Assembly: GCA_000231825.2 (NCBI GenBank)
Contig: JH720365.1
Span: 186,001-250,000, forward strand
Length of the DNA stretch: 64,000 nucleotides
Direction: 5' to 3'
DNA from: Tetrahymena elliotti 4EA
Taxonomy: Eukaryota; Ciliophora; Oligohymenophorea; Hymenostomatida; Tetrahymenidae
In this document: piece after piece, positions 25,987 to 38,004 of the stretch
Numbering within the stretch: the first letter of the stretch is position 1
How the letters are laid out: each line of letters starts with the position of its first letter
Translations under genes and position numbers: made by a program
The notes under the pieces: model-generated
What the model saw: only the letters and a program-made list of their open reading frames with translations
Told to the model about the DNA's origin: nothing
Database searches by the model: none

Positions 25987-28263
25987 ATGTCTAACGTTCA
26001 ATATGTCAATTCTAAGGCTGAAGTCTTAAAGAAGTTCTAAGCTCTTGCTATGAACATTCATGCCGCTGTCGGCTTACAAGAAGTTATGAGATCCAACCTT
26101 GGTCCTAAGGGTACTCTTAAGATGTAAGCTATTTAATTAGTTTATTGATAATCTCTACTATAAGATAATCTCTTAATATTGAGCTTGTTTTAAAATTATT
26201 TTCCAAATCACTAAAAAGCAAAAATAAATTCATATTTCATTAAGTCTTTTTAGAAAAATTGTAGAGTCAAATGCAAAAACATTTATACCTGCATTTTATA
26301 CTAGTTTTTTATAGTTAATAATTATACTAATCTGTATTTTTAATAATAATTAGGCTCGTTGGTGGTGCTGGTTAAATCAAGCTTACCAAGGACGGTTCAG
26401 TCTTATTACATGAAATGGTAATCAATTAATACAATATTAGCTTCTTTAATTCTTAGAATATCTACTTATTAATTGATGGACAGAAAGCAGAATTTGAAAT
26501 ATCAAAAAAAGAACATTTTTATAATAAAGCTAAGCTTTCATTGATTGTTCAAAAATATTTTACATCATAACATTTATTGCTTTAAGGTTTTTTAAATGTG
26601 CTTATAATTTTTTATATTAAATAAAGTAAATTCAACACCCCACTGCTGCTATGATTGCTCGTTCTGCTACCGCTTAAGACGATATTGTTGGTGATGGTAC
26701 CACCTCTAATGTCCTCTTCATTGGTGAAATGATGAAATAAGCCCAAAGATTAATTCAAGATGGTATCCATCCCAGAACTATTACTGACGGTTATGAAGCT
26801 GCCAAGCAAGAATCTCTTAAGTTCTTAGAAGAATTCAAGTAAAACCTCACCGAATCTTAAATCGATAAAGCTTTCCTTCTTTCTGTTGCCAGAACTTCTT
26901 TGAGCACCAAGCTCCACCCTGATATTGCCAACCAGTATACAAAAACTTCATTTTTTTAAATAAATCAGATAGCAAAAAACAAAAAAGCAAATAAAATAGA
27001 ATGATTTTATAATGAAAAAGCAAAAAATGATAAATTATTTTTAATAAATAAAGATTAGTAGAAATTGTTGTTGATTCAGTTCTTTGCATCAAGCAATAAG
27101 ATAAGCCTATTGATTTACACATGGTCGAAATTATGCATATGGTCCACAAGCTCTCTACTGATACCAGATTAGTTAAGGGTTTAGTTTTAGATCACGGTGC
27201 TCGTCATGCTGATATGCCTAAGAAACTCAAGAACTGTTACATTCTTAACTGCAACGTTTCTTTGGAATACGAAAAGACTGAAGTCCATTCTGGTTTCTTC
27301 TACTCCAACGCTGCTGACAGAGAAAAGTTGATGCTCTCTGAACGTAAGTTCACCGATGAAAGATGTCAAAAGATTATTGACCTCAAGAGAAAGGTTTGCC
27401 AAGACCCCTCTAAGTCTTTCGTTGTTCTAAACCAAAAGGGTATTGACCCCATCTGCCTTGATATGTTTGCTAAGGAAAACATTATTGCTTTAAGAAGAAC
27501 AAAGAGAAGAAATATGGAAAGAATTATTCTTGCTTGTGGTGGTAACGGTGTTAACTCCGTTGAAGATTTATCTGAAGCTGATCTCGGTTGGGCTGATGAA
27601 GTCTACGAACACACTTTGGGTGAAGAAAAGTACACTTTCATTGAAGGTGTCAAGAACCCCAAGTCATGCACTATCCTTATTAAGGGACCTAACGAACACA
27701 CCATAGCTTAAATCAAGGTAAATATAATATATTTTAAATCTAGTTTTTAATTTAATTATTATAAAATATGAAAGGATGCTATCAGAGATGGTTTGAGAGC
27801 TGTTAAGAATGTTTTCGATGACAAGTGTGTTATCCCTGGTGCTGGTGCTTTCGAAATTGCTACTTACTGCCATTTATAATAATTCAAGGACTCCGTTAAG
27901 GGTAAGGCTAAATTAGGTGTTGAAGCCTTCGCTGAATCCTTACTTATCATTCCTAAGATTTTAGCTGAAAACTGTGGTTATGATGTTTAAGATACAATCC
28001 TTGAAGTTATTGATGAATATAAGGAGAAGAAGGTTCCCGTTGGTATTAACTGTAACGAAAAGGGTACTATTTCCCCTGTTGCTTCTGCTATTTATGATAA
28101 CTATATTGCTAAGAAGCAATTCTTACATATGGCTCCTACTCTTGCTCAACAACTCCTTCTTGTTGATGAAGTAAATAAATACTTAATTGTTTTTTTTATA
28201 ATCTAATAAATTTAATAAAAATAGATCATGAGAGCTGGTAAATAGATGGGTGGTGGTAATTGA
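25987..28263 (+). CDS. CCT6: T-complex chaperonin subunit zeta (CCT6)
   Basis: Subunit of the cytosolic TRiC/CCT ring that folds actin, tubulin and other proteins using ATP. Six exons: 25987..26123, 26354..26417, 26627..26934, 27054..27717, 27775..28170, 28225..28263, giving 535 residues, close to the usual ~530. Group II chaperonin motifs are intact: NLGPKGT, KLTKDG, the ATPase motif [17 protein letters not shown], and GAGAFE near the C-terminus. The sequence follows the zeta subunit along its length rather than other CCT subunits ([41 protein letters not shown]). Codon choice is more biased and GC-richer than in the neighbours (AAG Lys, TTC Phe, GCT/GCC Ala), as expected of a highly expressed gene. 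Confidence 0.96.
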
Positions 28264-29301
28264 GTATCAAGCTAGTGATAATTTTCAATTAAATAAATAA
28301 TACCTTCCTCATATATCTCAAATATTAATTTTAGTAATTATTGAACTGAAAAGTGTAAAATGGATGATTATTCTCTTAATGAAAAGTCTAAAAGGACAAT
28401 TAATAAAATGGCAAATAAATTAATTTATAAATAATTAATTGAATGTTTTTAATTTACTTCAAGTTAATTGCGTTCAGCTAAAAAATATTTTTTTAATAAG
28501 TAAATAAAATTGTATCTCTCAATCTATATTTTTAATCACTTGTAATGTATCTCTTTTCATTAGGATAATTAATCTTATTCATTTATTCAATGCTTACAAA
28601 TTCCCAAACATACATTCTATAAGCTAATTACAAATGCGTTCTTTTATTGATTCAAATTTAACCTCTCTCTATTTTCTTTGATTCTTAATGAGTAGAATTA
28701 TTTGATAAATCTAAATTTTAAAACACTCTCTTCTAAAAAATTCAATAATGGAATTAGATTCTTAAGAAAAGTAAAGAATAAGAGTAATGTTTTTAATTAT
28801 AAAATTGTTAATTAAATTCAATATTGACCAAACAACTATCTTTTGTTTGATTTTTGTGAGATAATTAATTTGCATTAATCTCTTAAAGATAATAAGTATT
28901 AATAAGGAAGATATAAGTAGAAATAAAGTCAATTAATTATCCATTTTGATACTGTTATTTGTGAAAGAGTGATAAAATAATTATTTTTTCATAAATGGGG
29001 AGTGGAAATGCGAAGAACAAGGTCTAAAATGGTACTTAAAATTAAAACATCACTATCTCTCTTGCATAAAATTAAAAAAACTATAATGCTGTACAAAATT
29101 TTAGAAGAAAAATAGGTATTATTTATTATATTATATTTTATTTGATGATTTTTAAAATGATATTCATTTATTATAAATAATAGATGAGGAATTCTAAAGC
29201 AACAGTCCAGTAAATTTATCAAAACAAATATTTTAAGCCTTATTAAACAATCAATTACACTTTAACCTGATTGACATATTCTTATTATATTATAGAGTGA
29301 A
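28264..29301. other. Intergenic AT-rich region
   Basis: A 1 kb spacer between CCT6 and the PP2C-like gene. A 96-codon open frame at 28360..28650 (+) exists, but its composition and lack of any recognisable motif make it compatible with chance at this TGA density. Confidence 0.5.
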
Positions 29302-32300
29302 ATGGATTCAAAATCAAAATCAGGTTCCAAGCAATTGCTATCTAGCTCTGACTAAAAAAATAAATTAGAAAATTTGAAACGTTTCAGCATCAGTTAATAA
29401 ATACATATTTCTAAAAAAGATGAGTATAGAATCAATAATTCTCTTTAGATATTTGTTAATAAAAATAATTTGAGTAATAGTTAACAAAAGTAGTAGTAAC
29501 TATAATTATCTTAGCAGATAAATTCAAGATCTAAACTATAAATACCAAAATAAACATTATTTCAGAAGATTAAATTAAATCAAGAAGAATAAGAGGAGGA
29601 GGAAGAGTAAAAATAAATTGATTTTAGAGCAGCTGTATCTGAGTAGAGTTATGATGGAGATAAAAAAAGCATAAGAAGTTCATTTTAAATGCAAAAAAAT
29701 CATCATAAAAAAATAAATAATTTGTAACTAAATGCGAGCAATTTATTTAAATCAACAACGAAAATATAGACAGTGAGTAATTTCCCTGAAGATTTTGCTG
29801 CAAGAGATTAGAAGAAATTACTTCTTTAATCCATGAAAAAATTACAAAAAGCAAATGAAAATGATGATGACACTAGTAGCTATTAATCAAGTGCTTACAG
29901 TAAAAGTAGTCAGAAAAGTAAATAATAATTGTCTAGCAGTCCACAATAAAAAACTTCTTGTTTGAATACACCGCTAAGTTTAAAGAAGATATAGTTTTAA
30001 AAAGGAAATTTAACTTCAAAGAGTAGGGATAAACTAAAAAAATTCTCTTAAAAAACTGTTAGAGAACTTCTGGATTAAAATATCTTTAAAAATCAAAGCA
30101 GTTAAAAGGAAAACTTTGAAAATGAATAAGAATAAGATTAAGATTAAGATGCAACAAGTATTAACTAATAAATAAATTAAAAATAAGAAGCATGGATTCA
30201 AGGCTCAATTTCTAAAATCTCATCAGCTCCTGCTAGTGAAAAGTTTTTATATGATAGTAATCATAGCCAATAATAGCTGAATAAGCAATAATATAGACAG
30301 CTTGATAGCTTAGACTCTTAAAATTAAAACATAATTGATGAGAGAAATACTTTAGCTACATCTAAGATTCTCTAAAAATCGAATGAAGTTACATCTTAAA
30401 CCCTCAAAACTAGATAAGAATTAGATAATCAACACACTTCATAAAGTACTTTTAAAAAAATTGCCCATTTGAAAAAGGATAAATATAATTAAGAAATAAC
30501 ATCCCTTTAAGATCTTCCCCAATAAAATGAAAAAGATATGAAATTGCTTTAAAATGACGAAAATCATCAAGAAATTGATATGCTGAAATCTAAAAGAATA
30601 AGTGTTCGACCTGTAAGTTAAATAATTAACAGTTATAAAAACATACAAACTCAAAATTCCTTACAAGAAAAAGAAATAGAAGAAGACAGTACTGAATTAA
30701 AAAATATACGAATACAATCATCTTAAGAAGGAAAATATGATTTTAATGAAGAGGATGAATAAGAAGAAGAGGAGGAGGAAGAAGAAGAGGAAGAGGAAGA
30801 GTATTTAGATGATGGTAATGATTAAGAGAACTAAGATGCTTATAATAACTTTATAGACATGTAAAACAGCTAAAAAAAACATAAGGGTAAAGATGAAGGA
30901 GTAAATATAGAATAAAACTATGAACTTTAAGAAGTGGAAGAATTAAATGACTCTTTACTTACAGTTTATGATATTGGATATATTGATTTAAATAATAATT
31001 TAAGGTAATTTTTATTTTCAATTATTAAATATTTACCAATATTTTTTGAGTTAATTCTCAAAGATCACAAATATCTATTAATAAAAAATTAAAAGCCCAA
31101 CATAGAAATCCTTTTAAAATTCTTAAATTTATTTGAAATAAATGTTTAAATTCTTCATTTTCAAAAAAGCATACAAACTATTCCCAAAAAACTCACAAAT
31201 AATGTTAGAAATAAAATATTGTAACTTGCTTGAGTAAATCCACTCTTTAAGAATATATTGTTCTTGAAAAGTTCTTAATTCTTCGAAGTTTATTTTGTAA
31301 ATTTAAATATAAAATTTTAATAAAGGTCTCATGAGGTAGACGAGTAAGGATAGAATGAAATAAGGAATACTGCCAAACAAAAGAAAAATGTTGCATTTTT
31401 ATCAACAGATTTGTAGTCTAAAGTCAAAAGAGTTTATGTAAGAAGTACTATTCAATCAAGTAATAATTTTTAATATTATGGATAAAAACATTTTAAATTT
31501 GAAATGGTATTTGGAGAGGTCTAGCAAGCAGATTACTATAAAAAATAATTAAAATAGAAGAGTAGGAATTAAGATTTAAAAGCCAATTTATCATATTAAT
31601 CTGAATCTGAATCAGAGTAGCAAGAAAGAATAATACCTAATATAAGTGCTTTTGCCCCTAAAAAACTTAGAGTTTTAGGTGGAACAATGTATGACTAAGA
31701 ATTCTAATAAAATAATTAACTTAGAAATGCTGTAAGTGACATGGAGGATTCTTAATTATTTATTAATAGAAAGAAATATATTAAAGAACTTGATAAGCTA
31801 AATAAATTTGGAGCCTCTGTTTGCAGTCGCAAAGGCAATAAAGAAGAAGATATCTAAATTTAAAGTGATTATATATATTATAGAGATCGCTTGACATCGA
31901 TTTTTGGAGTTTTTGATGGACACGGTCCATATGGATATTAAATAAGTAACATAACATATAGATTGCTTTTAACTAAATTCTTAAATTCTCTGAATTCATT
32001 TGTAAATCCGGACTTAGCTTTAAAATAAATTTATAGAAATCTATCAAAAGATATCAACAAAATAATTTAATAAGAAGGATTAGTAAATTTTCATTTAATT
32101 TTAACTTTGATTTATTAGTTTTTCAAATAAAATAATAGTCAGCAAATTAGTTTATTAGTGGAGCTAGTTGTACTTTTATTGTAAGAAGAAAAAATAATTT
32201 GCTTATAAGCCATGTTGGAGATACAAAAGCTTTTGTTTTTAAAAAAAATGTTAATTTAAATAAAAAAGACAAAGTATTAGCAGTTCAGCTCACTGAGGAT

Positions 32301-32702
32301 CATACACCAAATAATATTGAAGAAAGAAATAGAATATACAGAGAGCATGGAGAAGTTAAAAGGTCATAAGATTTTACAGAAAAAATTTTTGTTAGAGGAA
32401 GAGATTATCCAGCAATTCATATAACTAGATCAATTGGAGATCTTATAGCTCAGTAAATTGGAGTCATAAGTGAGCCATATATAAGAAATTATGAAATAGA
32501 TATGAATGACAGCTATTTATTAATTGCAAATTCAGGTTTATTTGATTTGATAAACACTGAAGAAATTTGGCAGGTGATAAGCCCATTTGAAGGAACTAAT
32601 GTATATGATGCAAGCAGGTACTTGCAAAGTCGTATTAAACAGTTAAAAAAACAGCACACAGAAATGAGTCAAGATATTACTTTTGTACTTTAGTATTTGT
32701 GA
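29302..32702 (+). CDS. PP2C-like protein with long disordered N-terminus (possible pseudophosphatase)
   Basis: Predicted 1003 residues; exons 29302..31004, 31326..32082 and 32151..32702. The first ~730 residues are Ser/Lys/Gln-rich with a poly-Glu run (30730-30810) and no known domain. The C-terminal ~270 residues follow the PPM/PP2C fold in order: KEED, FGVFDGHG, SGASCTF, HVGDTKA, LTEDHTPN, RSIGD, IGVISEP, LLIANSGLFD and SQDITFVL. Two metal-binding aspartates of active PP2C enzymes are changed. The usual SDG reads NSG, and the usual D-N/D-I-T motif has Gln in the ligand position. The first two ligand motifs (ED, DGHG) remain. Family membership is clear; loss of catalysis is an inference from alignment by eye. 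Confidence 0.85.
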
Positions 32703-33348
32703 AAATAAACCATATTTATAGTTAAAAAACCTTTTAATAAAACTTCAAAATTATCCTTCGAAAATCAAATAAATTAGTTCAATTTTAGTATTTAATATAA
32801 GCTGATAATTTAATTAAATTTTTTAGATCTTAAGATAATGAAAATAAGCAGTACATACATATCAGTAATTTTAAATTAAAATATAAAATTAAAAATGCAA
32901 TTTATATATATTTTTGAAATAAATATTCCTGATTTATAATTTGAATGTTTTAATTTCATTTATAATTTCAATAAATTATGAAGAAAATATTTAAAATTAA
33001 TATCTAAAAAGTTTTACAAATATTACTAAGAAACCTAACTTTGTATCAATAATCATACTTTAATTCAAAATAAATAAAAGAATACTAATTATATTGATTT
33101 TTTCTATTTATGATATGCATTTAATTTTGATAGAAAATTTCCTTAAAAGATTATTTTAAAAATTTTTATTATTATAATATTCAAGTATTTTTTATCTTAT
33201 TAAAAGCATATTTAATTAATCATTGAAAAATGAATCACATAGATTTACTTTTTCATAATAAATACAAAATTTGTATTATTTTAATCATATTTACTTTTTA
33301 AATTTATTTTTGATAATTTTTTCATAAATTTAATTTTTTTTTCAAGAA
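32703..33348. other. Intergenic AT-rich region
   Basis: About 650 bases after the PP2C-like gene, dominated by A/T runs. Nothing recognised. Confidence 0.6.
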
Positions 33349-33525
33349 ATGATTGATTACAAATATTTCGAAATGAATGATGAAAATATCACAAAAAAAA
33401 ACTTAAAGGATTTTATTTTGAATTGGCTAGAATATATGCACATTAATATAAAAAAGACAGAAAGAAGTTTGATATTAAATATTAAAGGTAAGTAATTACT
33501 AATTTATATATATAAACATAGCTGA
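33349..33525 (+). CDS. Possible small protein, unknown function
   Basis: A 58-codon frame starting MIDYKYFEMNDENITKK, charged and protein-like in composition but with no recognised family. A good GTAAGT donor lies at about 33488. Splicing to an acceptor at 33581-33582 would replace the end with DLKYLPKW and a TGA at 33606-33608. That form would overlap, antisense, the last exon of the mitochondrial processing peptidase gene. It may be a real short gene or chance. Confidence 0.3.
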
Positions 33526-33558
33526 TTGATTTTATCAACAAAATCCTTTTTTTCGTTT

Positions 33559-35456
33559 TCAATTTTAAATTTACTTTTCTAGATCTTAAGTATCTCCCCA
33601 AATGGTGATGGAGTAGGGCTGTTAATTTAATAAAATAATTTAAAATATTAAGTAGAATGAATGAGATTAAATTTACCTTTTGTATGCACCATTTTTATAT
33701 TGTTTTGGCAATATCATTTTTAGATAAATTAGCTATTCTGTAAGCAATTTCTGATCTAAATATTCTTCTATTTAAATATAATATGTGGTTTCCGATTGCT
33801 TATGAAATGTCATTTCCAGTTTCATGATTGAATAATTCTATGTATAATTTCTTTTTAGCTCTTTCAATTTAAATATCATTTAAGTTTTCTAATAAATCTT
33901 CCCAACAATTTTATTAGAAGTGATAAGCTTCCTTCAAGCAGTTTTTATTTCCGAAATAGTAATTACCATAAAGAGCAGTATCAGCATAGGGAGTATACAC
34001 ACCTTTTTGAACTTAGATATTAGGGTAGGTGTTAAGTATCTTTTAAAAGCTATTCAACTCAGAATCTTTACCAAAAACAGAATTTTAAAAATGATTGATA
34101 ATAATATAAAAATTTACAATTTGCAATTTCGATATCAAGAGGAGATTCAGGCTTATCTCCAGTAATTCTTTAAATAAGTAAGAAAGCAAAATAATCAGGA
34201 TCTGTCCATGATGGTGCTTCTTACAAGAATGAAATATTCAAATGATCAGGATGTATTTCAGATTCAACTAAATTGAATTCACTATTGAATTAAGGTTTCT
34301 TAAAATTATTTAAATTCATAATAATTGGATTTGGAGATTTTCTAGGAACTTTATTAAAGTGTTTGGCAACTAAATCAACTAATTCTTCATGCTTATGATC
34401 ACCACATCCAATTACAACAAGATTTTCACCATAATAATTTGATGTATGGTAATCAACAATCATATCTCTTGTAATTTTCATAATATTACTAATTTTGCCT
34501 AATCAATCATTTTTATAATAATCTTTATTATTTTATAAATCTTTGAAATATCATACCTAAAATAGGAAGACCCATCTAATGTCCTTTATAGGCCTTTATA
34601 ATTAATTATTTTCACTATTTAATATTCAATTAACTAAAAATTATTATTTACTCCTCTGTGAGAAATTTCAATAGTAGTTTCCATAGATTGTTTTTATGTT
34701 TCTATTAATTCAGTGTGAATGGTGTTTCTTTCATTATTAAGAGCAAAAATAGAATATTCAGATTAAGTTAAGATGTCAGAAAGAACTTCAACTCCCCAAG
34801 GAAGCTTATTCTTAAATAAATTCATAGTATAACAAGTATTTTCTCTTGAAGTATATGCATTCAATTGACCACCATGATTTTCAATTTCTAATTCTAATGA
34901 TTATCTACTTCTCTTTTTGGTTCCCTTTTTTATTATAAAAGCTTGTATGCTTTTCTAATTTCTTTATTTGCATATTTACTTTGAAATGAAGATGCTCTAA
35001 AAAGTGAGCAGTACCAGAAGTCTCTTCTGATTCACTTCTACTACCACATTTAATAAAAGCAGCAACTCTATTAATAGAAATTTTTTTTAATTTAAAGCAA
35101 AGTTATTTCATTCAAATCAATATAATTTAAGACTAAATATTAATTTTACGTGCATAAAGGAGATGGCCATATTTCACTGCATACCTTAATACCATTGTCC
35201 AAAATAGTTTCCTCTTAATAATTAATAATTTTAAAATAAAATCAATGATTCTTTTGATTGATATTATTTGTGATATGAAATTATGCTTCTTTCACTTAAA
35301 TAATGATAAATATTTTAAATTACTGTATGGTCTATCATACTTTAAACTCTCTGGTATTTCTCCTATTTAAAAGTGCTTTGTCTTTTCAAAACTGAAAGCT
35401 CTAGCTTATCTAAATATAAGTTAGTTTACAGCTTTATTTGCTCTACTAATAATCAT
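33559..35456 (-). CDS. Mitochondrial processing peptidase beta subunit (M16 metalloprotease)
   Basis: Removes presequences from imported mitochondrial proteins in the matrix. Eight exons: 35456..35324, 35213..35150, 35067..34980, 34924..34652, 34593..34557, 34498..34118, 34065..33677, 33618..33559, giving 474 residues, normal for the family. The N-terminus ([20 protein letters not shown]) is basic, lacks acidic residues and leads to RAFS, a fit to the R-3 presequence cleavage pattern. The zinc site HFLEH (HxxEH) is intact, followed by FKGT, and the downstream Glu region [19 protein letters not shown] is conserved. The intact site argues for the catalytic beta subunit rather than alpha or an inactive core protein. 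The C-terminal part ([16 protein letters not shown]) fits the second M16 domain. Confidence 0.92.
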
Positions 35457-36414
35457 AATAAATTCTTAATTTTAATATATATTTTAATTAATTTTTATCA
35501 AATTACTGCTATTAATATCTAATTTAAGAATAATTTATTTTGATATATTAAGCTAGCTTTCAAGATATTTAATTCAGATATCTTTAGAGAAACCTCCAGA
35601 AAAAGCCTTAGTCTATTTACAAATGCAGGTTATAGATGGTAAATCTATAATATTTTTTAAAATTGGAAATTCTATTTTAATATTTCTAAATTTTAGAATG
35701 ATTAAAAATGACATTTTTAAAATCATTTTCAATTTTTTGGAAATAAATTGTTTCTCACCAAAATTTTTTAATCTCTTATTTATTTATTGATGAAGGATTT
35801 TTGATCAGAGCCATGTCAAAGATATATTTTGAATGAAAAAAAATACTAGATTTTTTTCTAAAACTAATCTTTCTTTTTATTTCTATTGCAAATTATAAAT
35901 TCACTCATAGATAAAATAAATGCTTTTAAAAAAGGTTATTAATCATTAAAATCATGAAAGAAAAAATTTAAAAAGAAAAGTTTAATTTTAGATTAATTTT
36001 GAAGGGAATTAATGTTTAAATGATCAAAATTTTTACAAATTCTTTTAATTTGAAATTATTTTGATCAATAATAGTCATATTAAAATATTGATTCTTTTTG
36101 TTTGTAAATAATTCTAATATTATTTAAATTCTTAAATTTGTTATTGAAATTAAGCATTTTTAAATTATTTTGATTTCTCATTATTTATTTGTGTACTAAA
36201 AATATTATTTTAATTGTTTAGAAAAAAAGAGAAGAAAATAATATTATTTTTGAGAATTTATTTAAAATTTTTATAACAATAGTTAAATAAAATAAATTTA
36301 GTAATTTCTAAGTTGAGTAAAATAATTTAAATTAATATTGATTAGTAATTAGATTAGTTAGTGAATAAGTGAATTAATTAAATATTTATTTGCTAATAAT
36401 TAAAGTTTTAGAGA
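35457..36414. other. Intergenic AT-rich region
   Basis: About 960 bases between two minus-strand genes. It holds the promoter side of the MPP-beta gene and the 3' side of the RING gene. No motif or gene seen. Confidence 0.6.
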
Positions 36415-38004
36415 TCAAAGTAAGAAATCGCTCATGTCTCTTTTACAGACTGGGCAAGTTGTTCTTGATTAAAACCATTTAGAAATGCATTCAACATGAT
36501 ATCTATGCATGCAATCTAAAATGTTAATTTCTTCATCTTCTTCATAGTCACACATACAGATAGAACAAGTTTTGTACTCAGACTACTGCTTTGATTTATA
36601 GTTAACTTTTATAAATTTATTTTTTTAGTTTGAAGATAAGCCTCTGCAGTTATCTCCGTTAATACCAAATCTTGAAATATTAATCAAACGAGTAATCAAA
36701 TTACTACGAAATTATTCATTTTATTATCTTCTAAATTCATCTTAATCTCCTAAGAATGATGGAAATATTATATTCAGAGCTCTGTTAAAATAATCTGGAG
36801 AAAGCTGAGTCCAATCATTTGGGTTTTAATTTTAGTTATTTTCAGTCACTAAGTTTGTGGTATTATTAATGTTAGTTACTGAGGATTACTGGGTTTATAG
36901 ATTAGAACTTGATTGTTAAAATTGTCTTCTTCTATTTGCTAGGCTTCTCTCTTCCATATTAAACTATGAAGTTCCATACTAACTTAAATTTTCATAAATA
37001 CTATTACTGTAATCTGCACTGTTGTGTTCATCAATATCTCTATTTTCCTCATTATCATCAGAGTCATAGCCAGTATTTCTGCTGATATCTTTTTATCTTT
37101 TCTGAGATCTAATAGAAGAGGATTGCTATTATATAGTACTATTTTATTTCTAGCAAAATAATTAGTGCTAATTTATCAGACTGAAGGGATAGAAGGCATT
37201 GCAATTTTTACATTTTATATGCTAGTTTCTACATTCTGTTTAATGGATAGAGTAATCAGAAATTTTGACATAGTCAAAGCACTAATGACATTAATATGTT
37301 TCATCAAAATTATCTTCATTGTTCTAATTCTGTGTTTATTATTACTTTATAAGATTGGAAGGATTCCCATTATAAAAATTAGATTAATTGCCTGTCTTCT
37401 AACCAACATTTTAATTTGATGGTGTAGTTTTATATTAGCCTTGCGTTGTTTGACTTATCCTTGAAGGATTATTGATTTGCTGGTTTGAATTTTAATTGGA
37501 ATTGTTTCTGTTATATTATATTTAATATGTGTTTTATCTACTATTATTTGAATCTTATGGGTTGTTTTGAAATTTTTGGATTTAAACTTAATTTTAATTT
37601 CCTGAAGCCTTGATTTAAGATTGCTAATTTGATAATTAGCCATTATTCTATTACAAAATTTGGCTTTATTAATTTGAAAACTGCGTTTGATATTGATTTT
37701 GAAGAGTAGGAGTAATTTGAGATTGAGTATCATTTTAATTAAAATCATCAGAAAAATAATCTTCCTATTAATATCTTTAGTTAGTAGAATTAGTCCTAAA
37801 ATCATTAGAAAAATTATAATCATATAGATTGTATTCCTGCAACATTCTGCTCAGTTCATAAACTTAGATATCGTTGTGCAAATTAATATCTTATGGAGAA
37901 ACTCCTTAACAGAAAGTTGAATGTATTGGTTGCAAAGAAGATTAAATATACATCTAACAATTCTCGCAAAAGTATTAATTACTATCAGCGCTTATTATAT
38001 CCAT
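36415..38004 (-). CDS. RING-H2 protein with three N-terminal C2HC zinc fingers, probable E3 ubiquitin ligase
   Basis: Single-exon gene of 529 residues, minus strand; 1590 nt without an in-frame TGA. The C-terminus carries a RING-H2 domain: CSICMCDYEEDEE, then CMHRYHVECISKWF and CPVC (C-x2-C, C-x-H-x2-H-x2-C, C-x2-C), so an E2-binding ubiquitin ligase is likely. Three C2HC fingers of the form C-x2-C-x11-H-x3/4-C precede it. The first starts CENCQMYIQ at about residue 13, and two lie in tandem (CHQCFDYVKIS and CKNCNAFYPF) in the middle. Gln/Asn-rich linkers separate them. The RING call is firm; the role of the C2HC fingers, perhaps substrate binding, is inferred. Substrates are unknown. Confidence 0.85.

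Noticed and set aside
28360..28650. 96-codon plus-strand frame between CCT6 and the PP2C-like gene
   Set aside because: TGA is rare enough here that such lengths occur by chance; no motif and no codon bias seen.
37165..37419. 84-codon plus-strand hydrophobic frame
   Set aside because: Antisense to the RING/C2HC protein; its hydrophobic look comes from reversing Asn/Gln codons.
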